Origin: Mangrovimonas sp. TPBH4
GTDB taxonomy: Bacteria > Bacteroidota > Bacteroidia > Flavobacteriales > Flavobacteriaceae
Assembly (NCBI RefSeq): GCF_001280505.1
Contig: NZ_LBIO01000050.1
Location: 124,001 to 188,000 of the forward strand
Length of the DNA stretch: 64,000 bases
Reading direction: 5' to 3'
Shown here: piece by piece, positions 51,197 to 62,704 of the stretch
Numbering within the stretch: position 1 is the first letter of the stretch
Layout of the letters: each line of letters starts with the position of its first letter
Notes under the pieces: model-generated
What the model saw: the letters and a program-made list of their open reading frames with translations, nothing else
Databases searched by the model: none
Told to the model about the DNA's origin: nothing
Made by a program: the position numbers and the translations under genes

Positions 51197-52732
51197 ATGC
51201 AACACGATAAGATACTCATTTTAGACTTCGGTTCGCAGTACACGCAACTAATTGCAAGACGAGTTAGAGAGCTCAATATTTACTGTGAAATCCATCCATT
51301 CAACAAAGTTCCATCAACGGTAGAAGAGTACCAAGCGGTAATTCTTTCTGGTAGTCCATTTTCGGTTCGTGCCGAAGATGCACCTCACCCAGATTTATCA
51401 AAAATCCGTGGTAAAAAGCCTTTATTGGCTGTTTGTTATGGAGCGCAATATTTAGCACATTTCTCAGGAGGTGAAGTAGCGCCATCCAACACTCGTGAAT
51501 ACGGAAGAGCAAACCTATCATTTGTTAAGGGAGGAGAGTCCTTTTTCGAAAATATTTCAGAGGGAAGCCAAGTGTGGATGAGCCATAGTGACACCATCAA
51601 GCATTTACCTGAAAATGGAGTGTTGTTGGCGAGTACGCATGATGTTGAAAATGCGGCTTATAGAATTGAAGGGGAATCAACTTATGCTATCCAGTTCCAC
51701 CCAGAAGTATACCATTCTACAGATGGAAAGCGTTTATTGCAGAACTTTTTGGTGAACATTGCTGGGGTAAACCAAGACTGGACGCCACAATCTTTTGTTG
51801 ACGAAACAGTTGAGGATTTGAAAGCTCAATTAGGAAATGATAAAGTTGTTTTGGGATTGTCAGGAGGAGTGGATTCTTCCGTGGCGGCTATGCTATTGAA
51901 CAAAGCAATTGGAGAAAATTTATATTGTATTTTCGTAAATAATGGCTTACTTCGTAAAAACGAATTTGAGGATGTACTGGATCAGTACAAGCACATGGGG
52001 CTTAACGTTAAAGGAGTCGATGCTTCGGCACGCTTTTTGGATGCTTTGGCAGGAAAGAGCGACCCTGAAGAAAAACGTAAAACCATTGGTCGTGTGTTCA
52101 TTGAAGTATTTGATGATGAAGCCCACCAAATTCAGGATGTAAAATGGTTGGCTCAAGGAACCATCTATCCGGATGTTATTGAAAGTGTTTCGGCAACAGG
52201 AGGACCTAGTGCAACTATTAAAAGTCACCACAACGTAGGAGGATTGCCTGATTTTATGAAGCTGAAAGTTGTAGAGCCATTGAAAGCCTTGTTTAAGGAT
52301 GAGGTTAGACGTGTAGGAGCATCTATGGGAATGGAGCCAGCTCTTTTGGGACGTCACCCTTTCCCTGGACCTGGATTGGGAATTAGAATTTTAGGTGATA
52401 TTACGGCTGAAAAAGTTCGTATATTACAAGAGGTGGATGCCGTATTTATTCACGGATTGAAGTCCTGGGGACTTTATGACGATGTGTGGCAAGCAGGTGC
52501 CATCTTGTTGCCAATCAACAGTGTTGGAGTAATGGGAGATGAGCGTACCTATGAGCAATGTGTGGCCCTTAGAGCGGTTGAAAGTACCGATGGTATGACC
52601 GCTGATTGGGTGAATTTACCATATGAGTTCTTGCAAAAAACCTCGAACGAAATAATAAATAAGGTAAAAGGCGTTAATAGAGTAGTGTACGACATTAGTT
52701 CTAAGCCGCCAGCAACCATTGAATGGGAATAG
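51197..52732 (+). CDS. guaA: GMP synthase (glutamine-hydrolysing)
   Basis: A 511-residue enzyme that aminates XMP to GMP. The class I glutamine amidotransferase domain has Cys in [10 protein letters not shown] and His-Glu in FHPEVYH; the ATP-pyrophosphatase P-loop is [12 protein letters not shown]; the dimerisation domain ends in [11 protein letters not shown]. The ATG at 51197 is used: the GATase core [12 protein letters not shown] starts six residues later, so no later start is possible, and the in-frame TTG before it is not conserved. Confidence 0.97.
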   Translation: MQHDKILILDFGSQYTQLIARRVRELNIYCEIHPFNKVPSTVEEYQAVILSGSPFSVRAEDAPHPDLSKIRGKKPLLAVCYGAQYLAHFSGGEVAPSNTREYGRANLSFVKGGESFFENISEGSQVWMSHSDTIKHLPENGVLLASTHDVENAAYRIEGESTYAIQFHPEVYHSTDGKRLLQNFLVNIAGVNQDWTPQSFVDETVEDLKAQLGNDKVVLGLSGGVDSSVAAMLLNKAIGENLYCIFVNNGLLRKNEFEDVLDQYKHMGLNVKGVDASARFLDALAGKSDPEEKRKTIGRVFIEVFDDEAHQIQDVKWLAQGTIYPDVIESVSATGGPSATIKSHHNVGGLPDFMKLKVVEPLKALFKDEVRRVGASMGMEPALLGRHPFPGPGLGIRILGDITAEKVRILQEVDAVFIHGLKSWGLYDDVWQAGAILLPINSVGVMGDERTYEQCVALRAVESTDGMTADWVNLPYEFLQKTSNEIINKVKGVNRVVYDISSKPPATIEWE

Positions 52733-52781
52733 TATAGTGAACGATTTATTGCCCCATAAACGTAAACAATAATTTAACCAT

Positions 52782-54695
52782 ATGAAAAAACTTGTTTTAA
52801 TTACCCTGTTTACTCTAGCAAGTATTTGCTTTGTACAGGCTCAAAATTTTAAACAACATAAAGTAAAACAAGGAGAAACGATAGAGGAGATTGCCAAATT
52901 ATATTTGGTAACTCCTTTTGACATTTATGCCCTTAACCCAGATGCCAAAAAGAAGCTAACGGTTGGGACGGTACTTATTATACCTACTTCCAAAATTCGT
53001 CCAGAAGAAGCTGTAACCGAAACAAAGGAAGTAATAGGCTACCGCTACCATAGGGCAAAGAAAAAGGAAACTTTGTACAGCATCTCCAAATTGTACAATG
53101 TGTCTGTGGAGGATATCAAAAAATACAATACCTACTTGTATGCCAATAATTTGAAGAAAGGTGATAAAATTAAAATCCCAAGATTCAAAACGGTTATAGC
53201 TAAGGCAGAACTAAGCAACACATTAAAAAAGTACACTGTAGAGCCTAAAGAAGGCAAATGGCGAGTGGCTTATAAATTTGGGATTACTGTTCCGGAATTA
53301 GAAGCTCTTAACCCAAACATGAATGAGGTGTTGCAGCCAGGAGATGTACTGAACGTACCAAATATAGCCGATAACGAGGAAAAAGCTATTGAGGAAGATT
53401 TCAATTATTATACGGTTCAGAAAAGTGAAGGCTATATGGCCTTGAATCGTAAGTTTGGTGTTACGCAGGAAGAATTGGAAACCCTTAATCCAGAATTGAA
53501 GGAAAGCGGATTGAAGTTGGGTATGGTAATCAAGGTACCAGCTACTGCCAATGCTGCTATTGCAGGTGAAGATATTGAAAATACAGATTTAACGAAAACC
53601 AATTTTGAAAATTTAAAGACCAAGCGTTTGGCTTTGATGTTGCCTTATAGATTGAACAGGATTGATGTAGATTCTGTTCAGGAAGCAAAAACAGCCATTA
53701 AAAATGATACTAGATTATCCATTTCCTTGGATTTTCATGTAGGGGTTGAAATGGCTTTGGATTCTGCAAAACAGTTGGGTATTTCTACAAATTTAAAGGT
53801 GTTTGATACCAGAGACCAATTGTCTGAGGTGTCCAATATTTTGAAGAACAATGATTTTTCAACCTACGATGCCATCATCGGACCGTTGTTCCCCAAAAAT
53901 TTGGAACGTGTAGCGGCTAGTGTTAAAGGCGATCACATTCCCGTGATTTCTCCTTTTACAACTCCAGAAAACCTGTACGACAATGTGTTCCAAACCGTAC
54001 CTTCCATCGAATTGATGCGAAAGGAAATGATTCGTTATGTGAAAAGCGATACGCTTCCGAAGCATATCGTAATTATTGCCGATGCCAAAAACAAGGTGGT
54101 TAGCGATCAATTGAAATCGGAGTTTGTTGCTGCGAAACAAATCTTCTCCAGAAAGGATAAGGATGGGAAGGATAGCAACTACATATTGATTTCGGATTTG
54201 GAGGATATGTTTTTGGAAGGGGAAAACATCGTGTTTTTGGAGACCCAAAATGAGGCTTTTGCTTCTAATGTAACCAGTATGTTAAATGGTTTGAACAACG
54301 AGGATCAGCAAATTGTTTTGATGACCACTCAAAATAGTTCGTTGTATGAAGAAGGAAAGAATATATCAAATTACCATTTGTCTAATTTGAATTTCACTTT
54401 TCCATCAGCCAACAAAACTTTGGCCACGCCCACTACTAATGGGTTTATTACAAAATATAAGAGTTTGTATGGTGTGGAACCAAATAAATTCGCTATCCGT
54501 GGTTTCGATTTGACTTTGGATATCCTGCTGCGTTTGGCTTCCAAGGAAGACTTGTATGAGGCAACTACTCCTGAATTGGAAACAGAATATTTGGAGAATA
54601 AATTTAGATATACTAAAAAATATTTTGGAGGTTATTATAATGAAGCTGTTTACATTGTGAAGTATAAGGACTTAACAAAAGTTGAAGCGGAATAG
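52782..54695 (+). CDS. LysM-repeat protein with periplasmic-binding (LppC/LivJ-like) domain
   Basis: A 637-residue exported protein with signal peptide MKKLVLITLFTLASICFVQA. Four LysM-like peptidoglycan-binding repeats are at about residues 24-70, 87-135, 148-195 and 207-255 (each ending in a GxxLxIP-type strand). From about 280 to 637 a type I periplasmic-binding fold follows (RLALMLPYRLNR, DFHVGVEMALDSAKQLGI, IIGPLFPKNLERVAASVKG, RGFDLTLDILLRLA). In Bacteroidota this combination is a conserved envelope protein with unknown ligand. It starts 49 bases after guaA. Confidence 0.85.
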   Translation: MKKLVLITLFTLASICFVQAQNFKQHKVKQGETIEEIAKLYLVTPFDIYALNPDAKKKLTVGTVLIIPTSKIRPEEAVTETKEVIGYRYHRAKKKETLYSISKLYNVSVEDIKKYNTYLYANNLKKGDKIKIPRFKTVIAKAELSNTLKKYTVEPKEGKWRVAYKFGITVPELEALNPNMNEVLQPGDVLNVPNIADNEEKAIEEDFNYYTVQKSEGYMALNRKFGVTQEELETLNPELKESGLKLGMVIKVPATANAAIAGEDIENTDLTKTNFENLKTKRLALMLPYRLNRIDVDSVQEAKTAIKNDTRLSISLDFHVGVEMALDSAKQLGISTNLKVFDTRDQLSEVSNILKNNDFSTYDAIIGPLFPKNLERVAASVKGDHIPVISPFTTPENLYDNVFQTVPSIELMRKEMIRYVKSDTLPKHIVIIADAKNKVVSDQLKSEFVAAKQIFSRKDKDGKDSNYILISDLEDMFLEGENIVFLETQNEAFASNVTSMLNGLNNEDQQIVLMTTQNSSLYEEGKNISNYHLSNLNFTFPSANKTLATPTTNGFITKYKSLYGVEPNKFAIRGFDLTLDILLRLASKEDLYEATTPELETEYLENKFRYTKKYFGGYYNEAVYIVKYKDLTKVEAE

Positions 54696-54724
54696 GCTTT
54701 CAGAACAATATTCAATACTAACAT

Positions 54725-54775
54725 AATCCCTAAAAACGTTACCTAGATATGACAGGTATGAAATTTTTAGGGATT
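54725..54775 (+). repeat. 12-bp inverted repeat around the DUF922 start codon
   Basis: AATCCCTAAAAA (54725-54736) and TTTTTAGGGATT (54764-54775) are perfect inverted copies. The 27-nt loop holds both possible start codons (54749 and 54758). It may be a translation control stem or part of the end of the LysM transcript. Confidence 0.6.
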
Positions 54776-55300
54776 TGTTGTGTTTTATGGTTGGGCTTCC
54801 TTGGTGTTAATGAAGAACGTTTGTCATGGCGGGAAGATTTTAAGTTAACTTGGACAGATTTTAAAGGCGAACCCAAAAGTGACTCTGAAGCAGCTGCTGT
54901 GACGGCCTCAGGAATCAGTTTTTCGTATAGTATTACAGAATCTAAAAAAGGTATAGAAACTTTTACTACGAAGGTAGAAGCTCATTTTTACCCTAAAAAA
55001 TCTTGGGTTCTAAAACAAGAGGCTACAACTCATATTTTGGGACATGAACAGTTGCATTTTGATATCACAGAACTTCATGTTAGGAAGTTCAGAAAGGCTC
55101 TCGGCAAGTTGAAAGTATCTAAATCTTTAAAGGCTGATATAGATAGTTTACATAAATCCGTTAATGAGGAGTTGGCCAAAACCCAAAAGCAATACGATAC
55201 CGAGAGTGATTATTCAAGGAATTTGGAAGCCCAAGCGCGATGGCGACAATTGGTAGCCCACGAACTCGAAAAACTTAAGGATTTTAAATCTAAAGATTAA
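54749..55300 (+). CDS. DUF922-like putative zinc protease
   Basis: A 183-residue protein with an N-terminal hydrophobic segment (MKFLGICCVLWLGFLG), then a soluble domain with a central HEQLHF motif (HExxH variant: Zn ligands His and His, catalytic Glu), as in the DUF922 family of Bacteroidota secreted putative proteases. A second start at 54758 gives a better signal peptide. The stop is followed at once by the start of the DUF3820 gene (55301). The start region is inside an inverted repeat loop. Confidence 0.78.
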   Translation: MTGMKFLGICCVLWLGFLGVNEERLSWREDFKLTWTDFKGEPKSDSEAAAVTASGISFSYSITESKKGIETFTTKVEAHFYPKKSWVLKQEATTHILGHEQLHFDITELHVRKFRKALGKLKVSKSLKADIDSLHKSVNEELAKTQKQYDTESDYSRNLEAQARWRQLVAHELEKLKDFKSKD

Positions 55301-55531
55301 ATGTTAGGACTAGACAAAGAATTTTTGATAAAATTGGCACATACAAAAATGCCTTTTGGGAAATACGAGGGGCGAGACCTCATTGACCTTCCCGAACATT
55401 ATGTGGTGTGGTACCACAATAAAGGCTTTCCCAAAGGAAAATTGGGAGACATGCTACAAATGGTGTATGAGCTAAAAGTAAATGGCTTGGAGGATTTGAT
55501 TAGAAATATCAAAAAAAGGTATCCAAAATAA
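55301..55531 (+). CDS. DUF3820 family protein
   Basis: A 76-residue cytoplasmic protein with the DUF3820 signature: MPFGKYEGRDLIDLPEHYVVW and a helix GDMLQMVYELKVNGLEDLI. The same motif is at the C-terminus of the exonuclease at 36446. The start is directly after the DUF922 stop, so they are translationally coupled although one is exported and the other is not. The role is unknown. Confidence 0.85.
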   Translation: MLGLDKEFLIKLAHTKMPFGKYEGRDLIDLPEHYVVWYHNKGFPKGKLGDMLQMVYELKVNGLEDLIRNIKKRYPK

Positions 55532-55537
55532 GGCTGT

Positions 55538-55834
55538 CTATTCATGCTCATAAAGACGAAGGCGGTTTTGTAAATTGTTGAGTTCCGCCTGTAGGGCATC
55601 TACTTTGTGCAATAGATTAAAAACAATGTCAATACCTTCTATGTTAAGGTTGAGTTCGCGCTGCATTCGGAGCACTTTGTCCAATGAACTTAAGGAATCG
55701 GTATCTAGGTAATATTGTTTTTCTACGGTAATTATAGAAATAAGCCCAATATCTTCTAGCTCTTCCAAAAATGAAATCGTAACGTTGTACGAGCTGCAAA
55801 GTGTGGCTAAGGGAATATAGTGAGAGGTGTCCAT
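55538..55834 (-). CDS. cbpM: Chaperone modulator CbpM
   Basis: A 98-residue protein with a MerR-like N-terminal half (MDTSHYIPLATLCSSYNVT) and a long C-terminal helix (LHKVDALQAELNNLQNRL, coiled-coil heptads). CbpM inhibits the J-domain co-chaperone CbpA. It lies 2 bases after the cbpA stop, in an operon with it; its end is 6 bases from the DUF3820 stop on the other strand. Confidence 0.88.
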   Translation of the reverse strand: MDTSHYIPLATLCSSYNVTISFLEELEDIGLISIITVEKQYYLDTDSLSSLDKVLRMQRELNLNIEGIDIVFNLLHKVDALQAELNNLQNRLRLYEHE

Positions 55835-55836
55835 GA

Positions 55837-56736
55837 TTATCGTAATTTTGCTAATTCTTCAAACAATACCTTTTCTTTTTCAGAAAGGTTGGTAGGCGTT
55901 TTAATGTGGTAGGTTACATATAGGTCTCCAAATTGGCCTTCTTTTTTATATACAGGAAAGCCTTTGCCCTTTAATTTAACTTTGGTGCCATTTTGAGTTT
56001 CAGGCTTTACCTTTAGTTTTAATTTGCCGTCAAACGCATCAATAAGCACTTCACCACCCAAAACGGCTGTGTACAAATCCAGATCTACATCAGAATACAG
56101 GTTATTGTGATCACGTTTGAATTTGCTATGGTTGTTGATGGAGAACTTTATGTGTAGGTCTCCATTGGGGCCTCCATTAATGCCTTCGCCTCCATAACCT
56201 TTTATTCTTATAATTTGTCCATTTCTAACACCTGCAGGAATGGTTAATCTTATATTTTTACCATTAACGGTCAAAGTGCGTTTGTGGGTTTTGTAAACAT
56301 CTTCCAAGTCCAACTGCAATTCTGCATTATAATCCTGGCCTCTAAATTTTGGGTGGCCATGACTCTGTCCTCTAAAGCCGCCACCAGTGCCTCCACCAAA
56401 CATGGAGCTGAAAAAATCTGAAAAATCCTCTTCAGAAAATCGGCCAGAGGAACTTTGGTATTGGGCCCTTTGGGATTGCTGTTGGCGCTGTGCTTCCTCA
56501 AAGGCTTCTGAGTGTTGCCAATCCTTTCCGTATTTATCATATTTTTTTCGGTTTTCAGGATGGCTCAACACTTCATTGGCCTCGTTGATTTCCTTGAATT
56601 TCTTTTCAGCTTCCTTGTCGTTAGGGTTGAGGTCCGGATGATATTTTCGAGCCAGTTTGCGGTAGGCTTTCTTGATGTCGCTTTCCGAGGCATTTTTGTC
56701 GACACCAAGTATCGTGTAATAATCTATAAATCTCAT
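55837..56736 (-). CDS. cbpA: Curved DNA-binding protein / J-domain co-chaperone CbpA
   Basis: A 299-residue DnaJ-type co-chaperone without zinc-finger domain. The J domain (1-65) has the HPD motif in [18 protein letters not shown] Gly/Phe-rich linker ([10 protein letters not shown] region) and two DnaJ C-terminal beta domains follow ([42 protein letters not shown]). It stimulates DnaK; the gene is followed by cbpM, encoding its inhibitor. Divergent from pyrG with 226 bases between. Confidence 0.92.
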   Translation of the reverse strand: MRFIDYYTILGVDKNASESDIKKAYRKLARKYHPDLNPNDKEAEKKFKEINEANEVLSHPENRKKYDKYGKDWQHSEAFEEAQRQQQSQRAQYQSSSGRFSEEDFSDFFSSMFGGGTGGGFRGQSHGHPKFRGQDYNAELQLDLEDVYKTHKRTLTVNGKNIRLTIPAGVRNGQIIRIKGYGGEGINGGPNGDLHIKFSINNHSKFKRDHNNLYSDVDLDLYTAVLGGEVLIDAFDGKLKLKVKPETQNGTKVKLKGKGFPVYKKEGQFGDLYVTYHIKTPTNLSEKEKVLFEELAKLR

Positions 56737-56934
56737 ACGGTGTGAGTTTTAAAAAAGCCAATGCTTGGCAATACAATGATAAATCCTAATGGAGATTAAC
56801 TAATTTCGGGTATTTTTTTTAAAATATCAAGTAGGACTCTGTTTAATTGAAAACCATTGTGTAAAGCAAATGCCAATTTGCTAAAAGCATCCCAAATAAC
56901 TGAAAAACTATGTGCCATAACTATTTAAATTTTG

Positions 56935-56942
56935 TAAATTTG
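56935..56942 (+). promoter_or_regulatory. Predicted -7 box TAAATTTG of pyrG
   Basis: Exact TAnnTTTG match 20 bases before the ATG at 56963. Confidence 0.5.
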
Positions 56943-56953
56943 CCTGCGTTTAA

Positions 56954-58603
<1,650 letters not shown>

Positions 58604-58654
58604 AAAGTGGACAAGGTTTTGTACAGCTTGCCACAAGACATTTAGATATAATTC

Positions 58655-60556
58655 ATGGAAGAAAAGAAAATTGATGTTAACTCCATTGTAGGCTTTGTGC
58701 TTATTTTTGGAATCTTATTGTACATGCTTTGGAAAAACCAGCCAACTCCAGAGGAGATTGCTGAACAGGAAAAAGCAAAACAAGAACAAGTTGAGGCAGA
58801 ACAAAAGGCCAAAGCTAAAGAGGATAGTTTTGTAACCTCTGCCGAAGATTTTTCTAATACTGGGGCTTTGGACTCTACAGCCCTAGAGCAATTAAAAATC
58901 AAATTAGGGCCCTTTGCCTATGCGTCGTCCTTGCCTTCTGCAAAAGATGAGGTAACCTTGGTGGAGAATGAGGTGTTGGCCCTTAAATTTAACAATAAGG
59001 GAGGATACCTTTCAGAAGTTAAGTTAAAGCAGTTTGTCGATTACGATTCGGTGCCAATTTATATGGTGAAGGATGGTAACACGCAATTCAATATCAATTT
59101 TGGAACTTCCGATAATAGAATCCTTAATACCCAAGATCTTTATTTTCAGCCAACAATTACCAAAAGTGGCGAGAACACTATAGTTTCCATGAAACTTAAA
59201 GTTTCTGAAACCAATTTTTTGGAGTATAGATATGAGTTGAAACCAAACGATTATATGGTTGGCTTTTCTGTGAAATCCCAAGGTTTAGGAAATGTATTCA
59301 ACAGCTCTCAGCCAATAGATTTATCTTGGGGCTTAAAGGGGATTCGCCATGACAAGAGTATCCAATACGAAAACCGTTATACTCGTTTGACCTACCAATA
59401 CGATGGTAAAAAAATAGACAAATTGGCTCAGGCCGGTGAAGACGAGGAAACCGAAGAAAATGTGGAATGGATTTCTTTCCGTCAGCACTTCTTTAGCTCT
59501 ATTTTGGTAACCGATGTACCTTTTAAAAGTGTACAGATGGAGTCCGAGAACTTGGTTGAGGACGATGATGTGGACACCCTCTTTACCAAAAAGTACTTAG
59601 CCAAATTGCCATTGGAGTTTAAAGGTGGAGAGTTGGCTGAAAACATGGGAATGTATTTTGGTCCAACAGACAGCAAGGTTTTAAAGAAATATGACAGAAA
59701 TCTTGAAGAGAGTATTCCATTAGGTTGGGGGATTTTTGGCTGGATCAACAAATCGGTATTTATTCCGTTGTTTGCAATGCTAAGTTCTTTCTTACCGTAT
59801 GGTTTTGCTATTATTGTTATGACCATTTTGGTGAAAATCCTATTGTCGTTTGTGCAGTATAAGCAGTTTTTGTCTCAGGCTAAAATGAAAATTTTGAAGC
59901 CAGAACTAGACGCTCTTAGAGAGAAGTACAAGGACAATAAAATGAAAATGCAGCAGGAAACCATGAGTTTGCAAAGCCGTGCAGGGGCTAGTCCGTTGAG
60001 CGGATGTTTACCTGGATTGATGCAGATTCCTGTGTTCTACGCATTGTTTATGTTCTTCCCATCTGCTTTCGATTTACGTCAGAAGAAATTTCTTTGGGTA
60101 GAAGATTTATCATCTTATGATGTGATTGCCGAATTACCATTCAAGATTCCTTTTTATGGAGATCACATCAGTTTGTTCCCAATTTTGGCAGCTGTGGCGA
60201 TATTCTTTTATATGAGAATGACCACCGGACAGCAAATGGCAAATCAACCAACTCAGGAAGGGATGCCAGACATGCAAAAAATGATGAAGGTGATGTTGTA
60301 TATGTCACCGTTAATGATGTTGGTATTCTTTAACCAATATGCATCTGGTTTGAGTTTGTATTACTTCATCTCTAACTTGATTAGTATTGGAATTATGTTG
60401 GTGATCAAAAACTTTATCATCGATGAAGATAAGGTGCTGGCTAAAATTCAGCATAAAAAGAAACAGCCTAAAAAGGAGAGTCGTTTGCAGAAGAAAATGA
60501 AGGAAATGATGGAACAGGCCGAACAGCAACAAAAGGCGCAACAGCGCAGAAAATAA
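58655..60556 (+). CDS. yidC: Membrane protein insertase YidC
   Basis: A 633-residue YidC/Oxa1 insertase. An N-terminal membrane helix (about 9-24), a large periplasmic domain (about 60-360) and the conserved C-terminal insertase core with five helices (FIPLFAMLSSFLPYGFAIIVMTIL, PLSGCLPGLMQIPVFYALFMF, SPLMMLVFFNQYASGLSLYYFISNLISIGIM) are visible. The C-terminal tail is strongly basic (KKKQPKKESRLQKKMKEMM), expected for ribosome binding. A terminator follows. Confidence 0.96.
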   Translation: MEEKKIDVNSIVGFVLIFGILLYMLWKNQPTPEEIAEQEKAKQEQVEAEQKAKAKEDSFVTSAEDFSNTGALDSTALEQLKIKLGPFAYASSLPSAKDEVTLVENEVLALKFNNKGGYLSEVKLKQFVDYDSVPIYMVKDGNTQFNINFGTSDNRILNTQDLYFQPTITKSGENTIVSMKLKVSETNFLEYRYELKPNDYMVGFSVKSQGLGNVFNSSQPIDLSWGLKGIRHDKSIQYENRYTRLTYQYDGKKIDKLAQAGEDEETEENVEWISFRQHFFSSILVTDVPFKSVQMESENLVEDDDVDTLFTKKYLAKLPLEFKGGELAENMGMYFGPTDSKVLKKYDRNLEESIPLGWGIFGWINKSVFIPLFAMLSSFLPYGFAIIVMTILVKILLSFVQYKQFLSQAKMKILKPELDALREKYKDNKMKMQQETMSLQSRAGASPLSGCLPGLMQIPVFYALFMFFPSAFDLRQKKFLWVEDLSSYDVIAELPFKIPFYGDHISLFPILAAVAIFFYMRMTTGQQMANQPTQEGMPDMQKMMKVMLYMSPLMMLVFFNQYASGLSLYYFISNLISIGIMLVIKNFIIDEDKVLAKIQHKKKQPKKESRLQKKMKEMMEQAEQQQKAQQRRK

Positions 60557-60560
60557 ATTC

Positions 60561-60593
60561 AAAAAAGCTGCCTGTTTACAGGTGGCTTTTTTG
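60561..60593 (+). terminator. Terminator of yidC
   Basis: Stem AAAAAAGC...CCTG/CAGG...GCTTTTTT with G-U pairs and T run, directly after the yidC stop. Confidence 0.8.
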
Positions 60594-60674
60594 TTCTATA
60601 ACATTTGTATTAAATTTTCGTTTAATATTGCAAAAGCAATAATTTCTTTAACAGGACGCTCAAATTTTTACTCT

Positions 60675-61379
60675 ATGAAATTGAAGTATATTCAAATAAT
60701 GTTATGTTTTTTGGCAACTTCCGTGATGTTGGCCCAACAGATCAACCAGTTTGACAGTAAGGGATTAAGACATGGAATTTGGCGTAAAAATTTCCATGAA
60801 ACCAAACAACCTCGTTATGAGGGAGAATTCAACCACGGAAAGGAAATAGGGGTGTTTAAATACTATACGTTGAACAACAAAAAGAGTGTGTTGAGCGCCA
60901 CGAAAACCTTCAATCCAAACAATGATATTGCAGAGGTGAAATTCTTTTCATCTACAGGAAAGCTTATTAGCGAAGGAAAGATGAATGGGAAACTGTATAT
61001 GGGAAAATGGGTGTACTACCACAACAAAACCAACGCCATCATGTCCACCGAAACTTATAATAATCAAGGGAATTTGGACGGGGAAAAACTGGTGTACTAT
61101 GACAATGGACAGATTGCCGAAAGAGTGAATTACGTGAATGGAAAAATACAAGGTGTGTCCAGATGGTATTCGGAAACAGGGGTGGTGTTAAAAGAGTTCC
61201 ATTATGTGAACGATGAACTTCACGGCGAAGCCAAATATTACAATGACGAAGGGCAGTTATTGGTCGAAGGAAACTACAAGCGTGATAGAAAAGATGGTAT
61301 TTGGAAATACTATAAGGATGGCAAACTTGAGGAAGAAAAAGACTTTACCAAAAAGAGCAAAAATCCTTACAAACAATAG
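60675..61379 (+). CDS. YwqK-like / MORN-repeat secreted protein
   Basis: A 234-residue exported protein with signal peptide MKLKYIQIMLCFLATSVMLA. Several MORN-like repeats run along the mature part (for example GLRHGIWRKNFHETKQPRYEG, GKWVYYHNKTN, GEKLVYYDNGQIAERVNY, HGEAKYYNDEGQLLVEGNY, DGIWKYYKDGKL). Annotation as YwqK antitoxin is common but the toxin is not visible here, so it is simply a repeat protein. ATG at 60675; the longer frame upstream to 60582 lacks a good start. Confidence 0.82.
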   Translation: MKLKYIQIMLCFLATSVMLAQQINQFDSKGLRHGIWRKNFHETKQPRYEGEFNHGKEIGVFKYYTLNNKKSVLSATKTFNPNNDIAEVKFFSSTGKLISEGKMNGKLYMGKWVYYHNKTNAIMSTETYNNQGNLDGEKLVYYDNGQIAERVNYVNGKIQGVSRWYSETGVVLKEFHYVNDELHGEAKYYNDEGQLLVEGNYKRDRKDGIWKYYKDGKLEEEKDFTKKSKNPYKQ

Positions 61380-61408
61380 GTTAAAGCTATCAAGGCTATA
61401 ATGTTTTA

Positions 61409-61440
61409 TAATGGTAACTTTAAGAGGTTACCATTTTTTA
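61409..61440 (+). terminator. Terminator of the YwqK-like gene
   Basis: Stem AATGGTAAC/GTTACCATT with an eight-base loop and T run, 30 bases after the stop. Confidence 0.8.
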
Positions 61441-61445
61441 TTTTG

Positions 61446-61453
61446 TAATTTTG
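61446..61453 (+). promoter_or_regulatory. Predicted -7 box TAATTTTG of mnmA
   Basis: Exact TAnnTTTG match 32 bases before the mnmA ATG and just after the preceding terminator. Confidence 0.5.
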
Positions 61454-61485
61454 CAATGTATAATCAAATTCAATCACTTACATAA

Positions 61486-62673
61486 ATGAAACGAGTTATC
61501 GTAGGCCTTTCAGGAGGAGTAGATTCCAGTGTGGCAGCCTATTTGTTAAAGGAACAAGGCTATGAGGTTATTGGGCTTTTTATGAAGAATTGGCACGATG
61601 ATTCGGTGACAATTTCTGATGAATGTCCTTGGCTTGACGATAGCAATGATGCCATGTTGGTAGCCGATAAATTGGGGATTCCTTTCCAAACGGTCGATTT
61701 AAGTGAGCAGTACAAAGAACGTATTGTAGATTATATGTTTGACGAATACCAACGCGGCCGAACTCCTAATCCTGACGTGCTTTGTAATCGTGAAATCAAG
61801 TTTGACGTTTTTATGAGAATTGCCTTGGATTTGGGTGCTGATTATGTGGCAACAGGACATTACTGCAGAAAAGGAACGATTCAAAAGGATGGAGAAGAAA
61901 TTTATCAATTGTTGGCAGGGGTAGATGGCAATAAGGACCAATCCTATTTTCTATGCCAACTATCGCAGGAGCAATTATCCAAAGCACTTTTTCCAATTGG
62001 GGAATTGACAAAGCCAGAAGTTAGGGAAATTGCCACAAAATTAAATTTGGTTACCGCTGATAAAAAGGATTCCCAAGGACTGTGTTTTATTGGTAAAGTT
62101 AGACTTCCAGAATTTTTACAACAAAAGTTAATGCCGAAGGAAGGTGTAATTGTAGAAGTTCCTTCGGATACGGAAGTATACTTAAATGGGACTTCTAATT
62201 TCGATTCCAAAGAAGAAGAACTTCAATATTTAACTAAAAAAATAGACTACCATATCACTGATGGAAAGGTGGTAGGAAAACATCAGGGCGCCCATTATTT
62301 CACAAAAGGCCAGCGTAAAGGTCTTGGTGTAGGTGGTACTGTGGAGCCATTGTTCGTTATCGATACTGATGTTGAAGAAAATGTCATTTATACAGGCCAA
62401 GGGAAAGACCATCCTGGTTTGTTAAAGCGTGCCCTTTTTGTGGCTAATGACGAGGTGCATTGGATACGAGAAGATTTGGAACTCCACCAAGGAGAAACAA
62501 TGGAAGTCAAGGCGCGTATTAGGTACAGGCAGCCGTTGGAACCTGCAACTTTGTACAAAGTTGAGAACGGACTTTACGTGGAATTTCAAAACTTACAATC
62601 GGCCATTACTGAGGGGCAATTTGTAGCTTGGTATCTAGGAGAGGAATTGGTAGGATCGGGAGTAATTTCTTAA
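61486..62673 (+). CDS. mnmA: tRNA-specific 2-thiouridylase MnmA
   Basis: A 395-residue enzyme that thiolates U34 of Lys, Glu and Gln tRNAs. The PP-loop [16 protein letters not shown] binds ATP. Catalytic cysteines are in [12 protein letters not shown] and [11 protein letters not shown]. An insertion of about 15 residues near [21 protein letters not shown] is as in the family. The C-terminal beta-barrel is present. The subtilase gene starts 31 bases later. Confidence 0.96.
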   Translation: MKRVIVGLSGGVDSSVAAYLLKEQGYEVIGLFMKNWHDDSVTISDECPWLDDSNDAMLVADKLGIPFQTVDLSEQYKERIVDYMFDEYQRGRTPNPDVLCNREIKFDVFMRIALDLGADYVATGHYCRKGTIQKDGEEIYQLLAGVDGNKDQSYFLCQLSQEQLSKALFPIGELTKPEVREIATKLNLVTADKKDSQGLCFIGKVRLPEFLQQKLMPKEGVIVEVPSDTEVYLNGTSNFDSKEEELQYLTKKIDYHITDGKVVGKHQGAHYFTKGQRKGLGVGGTVEPLFVIDTDVEENVIYTGQGKDHPGLLKRALFVANDEVHWIREDLELHQGETMEVKARIRYRQPLEPATLYKVENGLYVEFQNLQSAITEGQFVAWYLGEELVGSGVIS

Positions 62674-62704
62674 ATTGCACCAACCGATTCCCAAATACAA
62701 CTAG

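Noticed and set aside
60675-61379. YwqK-like gene as part of a toxin-antitoxin pair
   Set aside because: No toxin gene is beside it; the name reflects repeat similarity only and the protein has a signal peptide.
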